A stretch of DNA of 64,000 nt. Source: CAVVSD01 sp963750895. GTDB lineage: Bacteria; Actinomycetota; Thermoleophilia; Solirubrobacterales; Solirubrobacteraceae. The stretch's first letter is position 1. Each line of letters begins with the position of its first letter. The position numbers were made by a program, and so were the translations under genes. Below, piece by piece: positions 7,703 to 17,114 of this stretch. The notes beneath the pieces were generated by a model. It was not told the DNA's origin, ran no database searches, and saw nothing but the letters and a program-made list of their open reading frames with translations. The DNA lies in assembly GCA_963750895.1 (NCBI GenBank), contig CAVVSD010000006.1, positions 124,001 to 188,000 on the forward strand, written 5' to 3'.

Positions 7703-8089
7703 ATGTCGCACCACGACACGCTCACGTCCCGCGTCCTGCTCGCCGGTGAGCCGGCGATCGGGGTCGTCGAGATCACGCTCCCGCGCGCCTGGGACGGGCC
7801 GCCGCTGCACCACCACGACTTCGACGAGACGTTCCACGTCCTGGAGGGCGAGCTGACGTTCCTCATCGGCGACGAGGTCGTGACAGCGGGCCCCGGCAGC
7901 ACCACCGTCGCGCCGCGCGGCATCCACCACACGGTCGCCAACGCGTCCGACGAGCCCGCGCGGTACCTGCTCGTCTGCACGCCCGGCGGATTCGAGCGGA
8001 TGTTCTCGCGCCTGGAGGCGATGCGGCCCTACCCGGAGACGACGATGGTCGGCCCGACGGTCTTCGCGCACCTGGGGCGGGCGGCATGA
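7703..8089 (+). CDS. Cupin-domain protein
   Basis: Cupin of 128 residues, longer than and different from the first cupin of the operon. Motif 1 is PPLHHHDFDETFHVLEGELTF with three consecutive histidines plus Glu (metal site), motif 2 is PRGIHHTVANAS. The tail (FERMFSRLEAMRPYPE) resembles cupins annotated as quercetin-2,3-dioxygenase-like or mannose isomerase-like, without proof of either. It starts 12 bases after the MFS gene with a ggaggt ribosome binding site, so it is the last gene of the marR-linked operon. Confidence 0.8.
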   Translation: MSHHDTLTSRVLLAGEPAIGVVEITLPRAWDGPPLHHHDFDETFHVLEGELTFLIGDEVVTAGPGSTTVAPRGIHHTVANASDEPARYLLVCTPGGFERMFSRLEAMRPYPETTMVGPTVFAHLGRAA

Positions 8090-8175
8090 GCCCCGATCGC
8101 GCCGCGGGGTTGCACGGGTCTGGCAGATTCCTGAGAGACCGATGAGTTCCCCGAGGTCGGCTCGTCTGGGAGGAC

Positions 8176-9165
8176 ATGAGCTTGCAAGAGACACCCGCGA
8201 TCGAGGCGCAGGGCCTCGTGAAGACGTTCGGCGACGTCCGTGCCGTCGACGGCGTCGATCTCACCGTGGCGGGAGGATCCGTCTACGGCGTCCTCGGTCC
8301 CAACGGCGCCGGCAAGACGACGACGATCCGCATGCTCGCGACGCTCCTGCGCCCCGACGGCGGCTCGGCACGCGTCCTCGGGCACGACATCGTCGCCGAG
8401 GCCGAGCAGGTCCGCCGCGCGGTGAGCCTCACGGGCCAGCTGGCGTCCGTCGACGAGGACCTCACCGGCCGCGAGAACCTCATCCTGCTCGGGCTCCTGC
8501 TCGGCCTGCGCCGCGGCGCGGCGAAGACGCGAGCGGCCGAGCTGCTCGACGCGTTCGGGCTGGAGGAGGCCGCCGGGCGTCTCGTCAAGAACTTCTCGGG
8601 CGGCATGCGCCGGCGGCTGGACATCGCGGCGAGCATCGTCGTGACGCCGCGCCTCATGTTCCTCGACGAGCCGACCACCGGCCTGGATCCGCGGTCGCGC
8701 AACCAGGTGTGGGACATCGTCCGCGAGCTGCAGGAGGCCGGCACCACGATCCTGCTCTGCACGCAGTACCTCGACGAGGCGGACCAGCTCGCCGACCGCA
8801 TCGCGGTCATCGACCACGGCACGGTCATCGCCGAGGGCACGCCCGGGCAGCTCAAGGCGTCGGTCGGCTCCGGCGCGCTGAAGGTGCGGCTCCTCGATCC
8901 CGAGCAGCGGCCGGAGGCCGAGGAGGTCCTGCGCCGCGAGCTCGGCCACGTGAACCTCGAGGCCGATCCGGCCGCGCTCACGGCGACGTGCGCCGACGCC
9001 GACCGCGGCGCGCTCGCGGTGGCCGAGCTCGCCCGATTGGGCGTGCGGGTGGCGGACTTCTCGCTCGGCCAGCCGAGCCTGGACGAGGTGTTCCTCGCGC
9101 TCACCGGCCACACGGCGCAGGGCAGCGACGACGAGGACGCAGAGCTCGAGGAGGCGGTGGCATGA
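8176..9165 (+). CDS. DrrA-type ABC transporter ATPase
   Basis: Cytoplasmic ATPase of an ABC-2 exporter, 329 residues. Walker A GPNGAGKTTT (about residues 40-49), signature FSGGMRRRLDIA, Walker B RLMFLDEPTTGLDP and H-loop neighbourhood TTILLCTQYLDEAD are all present. A C-terminal DrrA-specific domain ends in LGQPSLDEVFLALTGHTA. This subfamily exports hydrophobic natural products or lipids (daunorubicin resistance is the founder). It has a gggagg ribosome binding site, and its stop overlaps the permease start by 4 bases. The cargo is unknown. Confidence 0.92.
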   Translation: MSLQETPAIEAQGLVKTFGDVRAVDGVDLTVAGGSVYGVLGPNGAGKTTTIRMLATLLRPDGGSARVLGHDIVAEAEQVRRAVSLTGQLASVDEDLTGRENLILLGLLLGLRRGAAKTRAAELLDAFGLEEAAGRLVKNFSGGMRRRLDIAASIVVTPRLMFLDEPTTGLDPRSRNQVWDIVRELQEAGTTILLCTQYLDEADQLADRIAVIDHGTVIAEGTPGQLKASVGSGALKVRLLDPEQRPEAEEVLRRELGHVNLEADPAALTATCADADRGALAVAELARLGVRVADFSLGQPSLDEVFLALTGHTAQGSDDEDAELEEAVA

Positions 9166-9974
9166 CCACGCACGACGACGCGATCCGCAAGGCGCTCGGC
9201 TCGACGCCGCGCCCCTCGCCGGCCGGCCCGTTCGCCTCGGCCATGGCCTTCGCCTGGCGCGGGATGCTCAAGGTCAAGCACGTGCCCGAGCAGCTGCTCG
9301 ACGTGACCATCACCCCGGTGATGTTCCTCCTGATGTTCACGTACATCTTCGGCGGCGCGATCGCCGGCTCGACCCAGGAGTACCTGCAGTACATCCTCCC
9401 GGGCACGCTGGTGATGTCGGTGCTGTTCACGACCGTCTACTCCGGCGTGGCGCTGAACACGGACCTCACGCGCGGCGTCGTGGACCGCATCCGGACGCTG
9501 CCGATCTGGCGCCCGTCGCCGCTCGTCGGCGCGCTCCTCGGGGACAGCGTCCGCTACCTCGTCGCCGGCACGGTGATCATCGTGCTGGGACTGATCCTCG
9601 GCTTCGATCCCGAGGCCGGCGTCGGCGGCGTGGTCGCGGCGCTCGCGCTGGTCGTCGTGTTCGCGTTCGGGCTCTCGTGGGTCTTCACGACCCTCGGCCT
9701 GGTCATGCGCTCGCCCAACGCGGTGATGAACGCCGGCTTCATGGCGATCTTCCCGCTGACGTTCCTCTCGAACGTCTTCGTCGAGCCCGACACGCTGCCC
9801 GGCCCCCTCGAGTGGTTCGTGAACGTGAACCCGATCTCGATCCTCGCCGACGCGTCCCGCGGGCTCATGGCCGGCAACGCCGAGGCGAGCGACATCCTCA
9901 TCAGCCTGGGCGTCGCGGCAGCGCTCACCGCGGTGTTCCTGCCGCTGACGACCAGGCTGTACAGCAGTCACTAG
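9162..9974 (+). CDS. DrrB-type ABC-2 permease
   Basis: Membrane subunit of 270 residues paired with the preceding ATPase. About six hydrophobic segments follow a soluble N-terminus; the ABC-2 signature region reads IFPLTFLSNVFVEPDTLPGPLEWFVNVNPI, matched here in part. The ATG at 9162 overlaps the ATPase stop. Its own stop overlaps the stop of the convergent PhoD gene (9971), leaving no room for a conventional terminator. Confidence 0.92.
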   Translation: MTTHDDAIRKALGSTPRPSPAGPFASAMAFAWRGMLKVKHVPEQLLDVTITPVMFLLMFTYIFGGAIAGSTQEYLQYILPGTLVMSVLFTTVYSGVALNTDLTRGVVDRIRTLPIWRPSPLVGALLGDSVRYLVAGTVIIVLGLILGFDPEAGVGGVVAALALVVVFAFGLSWVFTTLGLVMRSPNAVMNAGFMAIFPLTFLSNVFVEPDTLPGPLEWFVNVNPISILADASRGLMAGNAEASDILISLGVAAALTAVFLPLTTRLYSSH

Positions 9975-11509
9975 CCGGGGTCGAGCACCTGCTCGAAGAG
10001 CACCTCGCCGTCGATGTCGCGAAGCCGGACGGTCATCTGCCGGCTCGCGGCGTCGATGGCGACCTGCCCGAAGAACTGGTAGCCGCCCGCCGGGCCGGTG
10101 TTCTGCACCGGCGGGGCGGACACGAAGACGGCCTCGGGCCCGAACGTCGGGTCGAGCGCGTAGGGGCCGAAGGCGCCGGCGTTCAGCGGTCCTGAGACGA
10201 ACTCCCAGAACGGCGTGAACTCGCCCGCCGAGCCCCGCGCCGGGTCGTAGTGGTGGGCGGCGGTGTAGTGGACGTCGGCGGTCAGCATCACGACGCCGGT
10301 CACGCCGCCGGCGTGCGCGTCGCGCAGCAGATCCGCGAACTGCAGCTCGCGGCCGAGCGGCGCGCCGGGGTCGCGGTTGGCCACGCCCTCCTGGGCGACG
10401 TCGCCGTCCGGCACGATGAGCCCGAGCGGGAGGTCGATGGCCAGCACCTTCCACGTGGCCTTCGAGCCCGCGAGCCCGGCCTTGAGCCACGCGAGCTGCT
10501 CGGCGCCGAGGAGGCCGCGGTGCGGGTCGGCGTGGACGTTCTCGTCGTTGGGGTCCTTGTAGGTGCGCATGTCGACGACGAAGAGGTCCAGCAGCGGCCC
10601 GTAGGAGAGCCTGCGGTGCACGGTTCCCGCGGTCTGCGCCTTCGGGGTGATCGGCAGCCACTCGAAGAACGCCCGGTGCGCGCGCGACGCGAGGACGTCC
10701 ACGCGCTGCTCGGTGTAGCGGGCGTCGACGACGACCTCGCCCGGGTACCAGTTGTTGAGGACCTCGTGGTCGTCCCACTGGTTGACCTGGGGCACCCGGG
10801 CGGCGAAGGCGCGCAGCGCCTCGTCGCTCATGTTGTAGGCGTACTGGCCGCGGAACTCGGCGAGCGTCTCGGCGACCTTGGACTTCTCGGGCGTGACCAC
10901 GTTGGTCCAGGTGGTCCCGTCTGGCAGCGCGACCGTCGGCTCGAGGGGACCGTCGGCGTAGCACGTGTCGCCGCTGTTGAGGAAGAAGTCGGGTTCGAGG
11001 TCGGCCATCGCACGGAAGATGCGAAGACCGCCGGCGTCCGGGTTGATGCCCCAGCCCTGACCGACGAGGTCGCCGCTCCAGACGAACGAGATGTCACGCG
11101 CGTCCTTCGGCGCCGTCGTGAACGTCGCCTCCAGCGGCTCCGACGTCACGCTCGCGTCGTCGAGATCCTCCAGCAGCACCTCGACGCCGACCTCGCCGCC
11201 CGGCGTCAGGCAGTCGAGGCGCACCTTGCCCGTGAGATCGGTGTCGGGCGTGAGCACCGGGCCCGCGATGCGCCTGCCGCGGGCGCGCACGACCATCCGG
11301 CTCGGCCGGTCGGCGCGCGCCCACACGATCGCCGTCCGGCGCGTGACGTCACCGGTCTGCACGCCGTGCGTGAGCACGGGGCGGCTGCGCACGAACGCCG
11401 GCGCCGCCGAGGCGCGCCACGCGGGGACGAGGAGGCCGGCCGCGAGGCCGCCCCCGGCTGCGAGCAGCTCGCGGCGGCGAAACCGGGTGCTGGGGGTCGT
11501 GTCGGTCAT
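9971..11509 (-). CDS. phoD: PhoD-type alkaline phosphatase/phosphodiesterase, Tat-exported
   Basis: Secreted metallophosphatase of the PhoD family, 512 residues. A twin-arginine signal lies at the N-terminus (RRRELLAAGGGLAAG from about residue 11, cleavage after ASA). The mature part has the PhoD N-terminal beta domain (GVQTGDVTRRTAIVWARAD) and the catalytic domain with NSGDTCYADG, QWDDHEVLNNWYPGE and MLTADVHYTAAHHYDP, which carry metal ligands. It would release phosphate from phosphodiesters or teichoic-type polymers outside the cell. ATG 11509 is preferred over the upstream in-frame start at 11605 because it gives a standard Tat signal. Confidence 0.9.
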   Translation of the reverse strand: MTDTTPSTRFRRRELLAAGGGLAAGLLVPAWRASAAPAFVRSRPVLTHGVQTGDVTRRTAIVWARADRPSRMVVRARGRRIAGPVLTPDTDLTGKVRLDCLTPGGEVGVEVLLEDLDDASVTSEPLEATFTTAPKDARDISFVWSGDLVGQGWGINPDAGGLRIFRAMADLEPDFFLNSGDTCYADGPLEPTVALPDGTTWTNVVTPEKSKVAETLAEFRGQYAYNMSDEALRAFAARVPQVNQWDDHEVLNNWYPGEVVVDARYTEQRVDVLASRAHRAFFEWLPITPKAQTAGTVHRRLSYGPLLDLFVVDMRTYKDPNDENVHADPHRGLLGAEQLAWLKAGLAGSKATWKVLAIDLPLGLIVPDGDVAQEGVANRDPGAPLGRELQFADLLRDAHAGGVTGVVMLTADVHYTAAHHYDPARGSAGEFTPFWEFVSGPLNAGAFGPYALDPTFGPEAVFVSAPPVQNTGPAGGYQFFGQVAIDAASRQMTVRLRDIDGEVLFEQVLDPG

Positions 11510-11607
11510 GCCTGGGACGCTGGGCGCCGGCCTCGAGGCCTGTGTGAACGTGGCGGCGACGCGCCCACGCCGTAGGATCCTTACCGCCAGGGTCGTCACC
11601 GGCAAGG
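11510..11607. other. Intergenic region between phoD and the EthD-like gene
   Basis: Divergent promoter region of about 98 bases. It holds a perfect 12-base palindrome GGCCTCGAGGCC (11529-11540) close to the phoD start and a TAGGAT hexamer (about 11574) that could serve the plus-strand gene. No Pho-box-like direct repeats were evident. Confidence 0.3.
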
Positions 11608-12312
11608 ATGGGGAGGGGGAGCACCACGTACAAGGTCGTCACCATGACGCGGTTCCGGCGCGACCTCACGCCCGGTGAGGCCCGCCGCTTCTGGGCCGAG
11701 GACTTCGCGTGGATGGCCCTGAGCGTGCCGACGCTGCGGCACTACCTGCAGGACCACTGGCTGGGTGGGATCGACGGCGGCGGGCTTCGCGCGTTGCCGT
11801 TCGACGGCCACGCGGAGGCGTGGTACGACAACGCGGCCGCCTACGAGGAGACGGTGACGACGCCCGCGTGGCGCGCGCTGTTCGACCACGGCACGACCGT
11901 CTTCGACCCCTCGTCGATGGTGCACGGGATCGTCGACGAGCACGTGCTGCGCGACGGCCCGCGCAAGGCCGGGTCGGTGAAGGCGACCTGGACGGTGCAG
12001 CTGCGCGAGGACCTCGACACCGAGGAGGCCTGCTGCCGCTGGCTGGCCGACCACGGTCCGCTCGTCCTCAAGACGCCCGGCGTCCTGCGCTACGAGCAGA
12101 ACCACGCGAGCAGGTTCGTCGCGCAACCCTCGCCCGGCGCGCCGTTCTGCGGGCGCTTCCACGGGTTCTTCAGCCTGTGGTTCGCCTCACCGCGCGCGCT
12201 GCATCGGGCGCTGGAGTCCGAGGAGTGGGCGCGAGCGTGCCGGGAGGTCCCGGGGTTCGCCGCCCCCGGCAGCGTGCGTGGCGTGCGCGTCGTCGAGCAC
12301 GTCAAGCGCTAG
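11608..12312 (+). CDS. EthD-like (dimeric alpha/beta barrel) protein
   Basis: Protein of 234 residues made of two ferredoxin-like halves: YKVVTMTRFRRDLTPGEARRFW begins the first and KATWTVQLREDLDTEEACCRWL the second. Tandem EthD-type domains occur in proteins linked to ether, steroid or polyketide metabolism, but the catalytic role is usually unknown. ATG 11608 places a few residues before the first beta strand; an ATG at 11644 is a shorter option with its own aagg upstream. It converges with the LysR gene at 12321 with only 8 bases between stops. Confidence 0.65.
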   Translation: MGRGSTTYKVVTMTRFRRDLTPGEARRFWAEDFAWMALSVPTLRHYLQDHWLGGIDGGGLRALPFDGHAEAWYDNAAAYEETVTTPAWRALFDHGTTVFDPSSMVHGIVDEHVLRDGPRKAGSVKATWTVQLREDLDTEEACCRWLADHGPLVLKTPGVLRYEQNHASRFVAQPSPGAPFCGRFHGFFSLWFASPRALHRALESEEWARACREVPGFAAPGSVRGVRVVEHVKR

Positions 12313-12320
12313 AGCGGCCG

Positions 12321-13295
12321 CTACGCCCCGACGGAGCGCCACAACGTGACGTGCACCGCGGGCCGCGCCCGGGTGGACATCGTCCCGACACGGCCGGCGG
12401 ACATCGCCTGGGTCGCCTCGGGCGTCGTCGCGAAGCGCTGCAGCGTCAGCGCGATCGGCAGCGCGCGGTCCAGCCCCAGCGTGCTCGCGTGCCACAGCTC
12501 CGTGATCGGCGTCCCGCGCACGTCGAGGGCCACGAGCGTGCGCCCGCGCATCTCGGCGAGGACCGAGTGGCTCAGGGTCAGCACCACGCCGTCGCCGGCC
12601 GCGGCCGCCGCGATCGCGGCCGCGTGGCTCGCGTACGTGCCGATGTCGCGCGGTGCCAGACCGTTGCGCTCCCAGTAGTGGCCCACGCCGAGCGACGGGT
12701 CGACGTCGGGCGGCCCGACGAGCCAGCGCTGCCCGCCGAGCTCCGACGGCGCGATGCCGCGGCGCCCGGCGAGCGGATGCGTCGGCGCCGCCACGACGAC
12801 CAGGCGACAGCGCAGGAACGGCACGCTGGCGATCGTCGCCGCGCGGTCGAGGCCCGGGTGCGGGCCGAGGGCGATGTCGGCCCGCCGGTGCTCGAGCAGA
12901 TCCGCGAAGCTCGCGCCCGGCGCCGCCTCCAGCGCGATCTCGAGGTTCTCGTCCCGCGCGCCGAACGCGTCGATGAGCGGGCCGATGTGCTCGCCGACGA
13001 CGTCGGTCGTCACGACCTGGACGCGGCGGACCTGCCCCGGACCGTCGGGGACGGAGCGGCGGGCCTGCTCGGCGAGCCCCAGGATCTCGCTCGCGAGGGC
13101 GGCGAGCCGCCGCCCGCCGGCCGTCAGCGCGATGCCCCGGCCCGAACGCACGAAGAGGTCGTCGCCGAGCTCCTTGCGCAGCGCGCTGACCGCGACGGAG
13201 ACCGCCGGCTCGGTGACCTCGAGCTCGGCCGCAGCAGCCTTCACGGACCCGTGCCGGGCCACGAGGACGAAGGACTGCAGCTGCGCGAGCGTCAC
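12321..13295 (-). CDS. LysR-family transcriptional regulator of the cox cluster
   Basis: LysR regulator of 324 residues. The N-terminal helix-turn-helix is in LQSFVLVARHGSVKAAAAELEVTEPAVSVAVSALRKEL (seen in pieces), followed by a LysR substrate-binding domain. It reads divergently from coxM, and an inverted repeat typical of LysR sites lies between them, so it probably activates the CO dehydrogenase operon and represses itself. The GTG at 13295 has a gaggggggt ribosome binding site at the right distance. The inducer is unknown; a CoxR-like role is inferred from position only. Confidence 0.88.
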   Translation of the reverse strand: MTLAQLQSFVLVARHGSVKAAAAELEVTEPAVSVAVSALRKELGDDLFVRSGRGIALTAGGRRLAALASEILGLAEQARRSVPDGPGQVRRVQVVTTDVVGEHIGPLIDAFGARDENLEIALEAAPGASFADLLEHRRADIALGPHPGLDRAATIASVPFLRCRLVVVAAPTHPLAGRRGIAPSELGGQRWLVGPPDVDPSLGVGHYWERNGLAPRDIGTYASHAAAIAAAAAGDGVVLTLSHSVLAEMRGRTLVALDVRGTPITELWHASTLGLDRALPIALTLQRFATTPEATQAMSAGRVGTMSTRARPAVHVTLWRSVGA

Positions 13296-13314
13296 GCCGG
13301 ACCCCCCTCATAAG

Positions 13315-13334
13315 CAATCGCTTAACAGCGATTG
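13315..13334. promoter_or_regulatory. Candidate LysR binding site in the lysR-coxM intergenic region
   Basis: Perfect inverted repeat CAATCGCT (13315-13322), TAAC spacer, AGCGATTG (13327-13334). It contains the T-N11-A type symmetry of LysR sites and lies 20 bases upstream of the lysR start and about 60 bases upstream of coxM. TTAACA inside it, 18 bases before TAGCGA (13347-13352), is a possible weak coxM promoter. Confidence 0.55.
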
Positions 13335-13391
13335 ACGCGAGCACCCTAGCGAGGCGAGAGTCCCTGTCGCAGCATCGTCGAGAGGAGAGAC

Positions 13392-14267
13392 ATGCAAGTC
13401 CCGGCTCCGTTCGAGTACGAGCGCGCCACCAGCGTCGAGCACGCGCTCGACCTGTTGGCGCGGCTCGGGCCCGACGCCCGACTGCTGGCCGGCGGGCACT
13501 CGCTCCTGCCGATGATGAAGCTGCGGCTCGCGACGCCGGAGCACCTCGTGGACATCGACGCGCTCGCCGGCGAGCTCGGGTACATCCGCGAGGAGGGCGG
13601 CGAGGTGCGCATCGGCGCGATGACCCGCCACCGCGCGATCCTCGAGTCCGAGCTGCTCGCGCGGCGCCTGACGATCTTCACCGACGCCGAGCGCGTCATC
13701 GCCGATCCCGTCGTCCGCAACCGGGGCACGATCGGCGGCGCGCTGTGTCAGGCCGATCCGGCCGAGGACCTCTCCGCGGTGTGCGCGGCGGTCGATGCGC
13801 ACGTCGTGATCCGCGGCCAGGGCGGGGAGCGCGTCGTCGGCATGCGCGATTTCCACCGCGGCGCCTACGAGACGGCCGTCGACGACGGCGAGATGGTCAC
13901 GGAGATCCGCGTCCCGCTGCACGCCGACGCGGGCAGCGCCTACGAGAAGGTCGAGCGGCGCGTGGGCGACTGGGCGGTTGCCGCCGCCGGCGCCGCGGTG
14001 CGCCTCGAGGGCGGGGCGATCGCGCAGGCCGGGATCGCGCTGGCCGCGGTCGGCTCCGCGGTGACGTCGCCCGACGCCGAGCAGGCGCTCGTCGGCAACG
14101 CACCGTCGGAGGAGCTGTTCGAGGAGGCCGCGCGGCTCGCAGCCGCTGCGACCGACCCCGTGACCGACCAGCGCGGGTCGGCCGAGTACAAGCGCCACGT
14201 GTCCGGTGAGCTCACCCGCCGCGCGCTGCGCCGGGCGACCGCGCGGGCACTGCGAGAGGAGAGCTGA
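13392..14267 (+). CDS. coxM: CoxM, FAD subunit of aerobic carbon monoxide dehydrogenase
   Basis: Medium, FAD-binding subunit (291 residues) of the molybdenum CO dehydrogenase. It passes electrons from the [2Fe-2S] clusters of CoxS to the quinone pool at the membrane. The FAD motifs AGGHSLLPMMKLRLA (about residues 33-47) and TIGGALCQADPAEDL are the family's diagnostic pair. Length is normal. The ATG at 13392 has a gagaggagag ribosome binding site. Its stop overlaps the coxS start by one base. The M-S-L order is that of form I clusters. Confidence 0.93.
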   Translation: MQVPAPFEYERATSVEHALDLLARLGPDARLLAGGHSLLPMMKLRLATPEHLVDIDALAGELGYIREEGGEVRIGAMTRHRAILESELLARRLTIFTDAERVIADPVVRNRGTIGGALCQADPAEDLSAVCAAVDAHVVIRGQGGERVVGMRDFHRGAYETAVDDGEMVTEIRVPLHADAGSAYEKVERRVGDWAVAAAGAAVRLEGGAIAQAGIALAAVGSAVTSPDAEQALVGNAPSEELFEEAARLAAAATDPVTDQRGSAEYKRHVSGELTRRALRRATARALREES

Positions 14268-14746
14268 TGCAGGTCACGGTGTCGGTCAACGGTGAGGAAC
14301 ACGTGCGGGACGTCGAGCCGCGGCTGCTGCTCGTGCACTTCCTGCGCGACGAGCTGGGCAAGACGGGCACGCACTGGGGCTGCGACACGTCCAACTGCGG
14401 AACGTGCGTCGTGCTCATGGACGGCGAGCCCGTGAAGTCGTGCACCCTGCTCACCGCGACGGCCGCGGGCCGGGAGATCACGACCGTCGAGGGTCTCGAG
14501 CGCGACGGCGTGCTCGACCCGGTGCAGCAGGGCTTCCACGAGGAGCACGGGCTGCAGTGCGGCTTCTGCACCCCGGGGATGATGCTCACGGCGCGTGCGC
14601 TGCTGGACCGCAATCCCGATCCGACGGACATGGAGATCCGCGAGGCGATCTCCGGCCAGATCTGTCGCTGCACGGGCTACGCCACGATCGTGCGGTCGGT
14701 CCGGTGGGCGGCGGAGCACCCGGCAGCCCAGGAGGTGAGCGGCTGA
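14267..14746 (+). CDS. coxS: CoxS, [2Fe-2S] subunit of aerobic carbon monoxide dehydrogenase
   Basis: Iron-sulfur subunit of 159 residues carrying two [2Fe-2S] clusters between the Mo site and FAD. The N-terminal plant-type cluster has Cys39, Cys44, Cys47 and Cys59 (GCDTSNCGTC...C). The C-terminal helical cluster has Cys98, Cys101, Cys133 and Cys135 (CGFC...CRC). All eight ligands are present. It overlaps coxM and coxL by single bases, so the three subunits are translationally coupled. Confidence 0.95.
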   Translation: MQVTVSVNGEEHVRDVEPRLLLVHFLRDELGKTGTHWGCDTSNCGTCVVLMDGEPVKSCTLLTATAAGREITTVEGLERDGVLDPVQQGFHEEHGLQCGFCTPGMMLTARALLDRNPDPTDMEIREAISGQICRCTGYATIVRSVRWAAEHPAAQEVSG

Positions 14747-17114
14747 TGGCCACCATCGAGGACCGGCCGATCGGCTTCGGCCGCCTGAAGCGCAAGGAGG
14801 ACGCGCGCTTCATCCGCGGCCAGGGCAAGTACGTCGACGACGTCCAGCTGCCGGGGATGCTGCACGGCGCCGTCCTGCGCAGCCCCGTCGCGCACGCGCG
14901 GATCGTGTCCATCGACACCTCCGCGGCCCTGCAGCACCCCAAGGTCCAGGCCGTCATCACCGGCAAGGACCTCGAGGGCCTCGGGCTGGCGTGGATGCCG
15001 ACGCTGTCGGCGGACACGCAGGCCGTGCTCGCGACCGACAAGGTGCGCTTCCAGGGCCAGGAGGTCGCGTTCGTCATCGCCGACGACCGCTACGCCGCCC
15101 GCGACGCCCTCGAGCTCATCGACGTCGAGTACGACGTGCTGCCCGCCGTCGTCAACGCCCGCAAGGCGCTCGACGCCGACGCCCCGGTCATCCGCGACGA
15201 CAAGGAAGGACAGTCGAACAACTTCATCTTCGACTGGGAGTCCGGCGACCGGGCGGCGACCGACGCGGTGTTCGCCAACGCCGACGTCGTCGTCGCCGAG
15301 GACATGCTCTACCCGCGCTCGCACCCGGCGCCGATGGAGACGTGCGGGTCGATCGCCGACTACGACAAGGTCGACGGCAGCCTCACGCTGTGGTGCACGA
15401 CCCAGGCGCCGCACGCGCACCGCACGGTCTACGCGCTCGTCGCGGGGCTGCCCGAGCACAAGATCCGCGTGATCTCGCCGGACATCGGCGGCGGCTTCGG
15501 CAACAAGGTCGGCATCTACCCGGGCTACGTGTGCTCGGTCGTCGGCTCGATCGTCACCGGCAGGCCGGTCAAGTGGATGGAGGACCGCTCCGAGAACCTC
15601 ATGGCGACCTCCTTCGCGCGCGACTACGTCATGCGCGGCGAGATCGCCGCGACGAAGGACGGGAGGATCCTCGGCGTCCGCGTGGACGTCATCGCCGACC
15701 ACGGCGCGTTCAACGCCACGGCGCAGCCGACGAAGTACCCCGCCGGCTTCTTCCACGTGTTCACCGGGTCCTACGACCTGGAGGCCGCCCACTGCAGCGT
15801 CAAGGGCGTGTACACGAACAAGGCGCCCGGCGGCGTGGCGTACGCCTGCTCGTTCCGGATCACCGAGGCCGTGTACCTCGTCGAGCGCATGGTCGACGTG
15901 CTCGCCCACGAGCTCGACGCCGACCCGGTGGAGCTGCGGCTGAAGAACCTCATCCGCCCCGACCAGTTCCCGTACGAGAACAAGACCGGCTGGACGTACG
16001 ACTCCGGCGACTACGAGAACACCCTGCGCAAGGCGATGGACATCGCCGGCTACGACGAGCTGCGCCGCGAGCAGGCGGAGAAGCGCGAGCGCGGGGAGCT
16101 CATGGGCATCGGCGTCGTGTTCTTCACCGAGGCGGTGGGCGCCGGGCCGCGCAAGCACATGGACATCCTCGGCCTGGGCATGGCCGACGCGGCCGAGCTG
16201 CGCGTCCATCCCACCGGCAAGGCGATGCTCGGCCTGAGCGTGCAGACGCAGGGCCAGGGCCACGAGACGACGTTCGCCCAGATCGTCGCCGAGGAGCTCG
16301 GCATCCCGCCGGAGGACATCGACGTCGTCCACGGCGACACCGATCGCACGCCGTTCGGCCTCGGCACGTACGGCTCGCGGTCCACGCCGGTGAGCGGGGC
16401 GGCCACCGCCATCGTCGCGCGCAAGGTGCGCGACAAGGCGCGGATCATCGCGTCGGCGATGCTCGAGGTCTCCGCCGAGGACCTCGAGTGGGAGAAGGGC
16501 CACCCGCCCGCTGGTTCGTGAAGGGCGACCCGGAGAAGGGCGCGACGATCCAGGAGATCGCGATGGGCGCCCACGGCTCGGTCGAGCTGCCCGAGGGCGT
16601 CGAGGGCGGGCTGGACTCCGAGACGGTCTACAACCCGCCGAACCTGACGTTCCCGTTCGGCGCCTACATCTGCGTCGTCGACGTGGACCCGGGCACCGGG
16701 AAGGTGACGGTGAGGCGCTTCATCGCCGTCGACGACTGCGGCACGCGCATCAACCCGATCATCATCGAGGGCCAGGTCCACGGCGGGCTGACCGACGGCG
16801 TGGGCATGGCGCTCATGGAGCTCATCGCGTTCGACGAGGAGGGCAACTGCCTCGGCGGGTCGCTCATGGACTACCTCATCCCGACCGCGCTGGAGGTGCC
16901 CGACTGGGAGACCGACTTCACGGTCACCCCGTCGCCGCACCACCCGATCGGCGCGAAGGGGATCGGGGAGTCCGCGACCGTCGGGTCGCCGCCCACGATC
17001 GTCAACGCGGTCTGCGACGCGCTCAAGCCCTACGGCGTCCGCCACATGGACATGCCGTGCACGCCCTCGCGGGTGTGGGACGCCATGCAGGGGAAGGCGG
17101 CGCCACCGCAATGA
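14746..17114 (+). pseudogene. coxL: CoxL, form I molybdenum-copper CO dehydrogenase large subunit, one-base frameshift near 16500
   Basis: Catalytic subunit that oxidises CO to CO2 at a Mo-S-Cu centre bound to molybdopterin cytosine dinucleotide. The active-site loop reads AYACSFR (15838-15858, Cys368), the signature of form I, true CO-oxidising enzymes. Codons from ATG 14746 read normally up to EDLEWEKGHPP near 16500, then hit a TGA at 16519. The family continues with RWFVKGDPEKGATIQEIA, which is present one frame back and runs to the TGA at 17114. The slip equals one missing base within 16498-16508 (a C-rich tract). Restored length is about 789-790 residues, normal for the family. Sequencing error or recent inactivation cannot be told apart here. 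Confidence 0.9.

Noticed and set aside
12313..12322. Palindrome AGCGGCCGCT between the convergent EthD and LysR genes as a terminator
   Set aside because: Only a self-complementary 10-mer without loop; not enough for a terminator call.
13392..17114. Reading the molybdenum enzyme as xanthine or nicotinate dehydrogenase
   Set aside because: The AYACSFR loop and the coxD/E/G neighbours are specific for CO dehydrogenase of form I.
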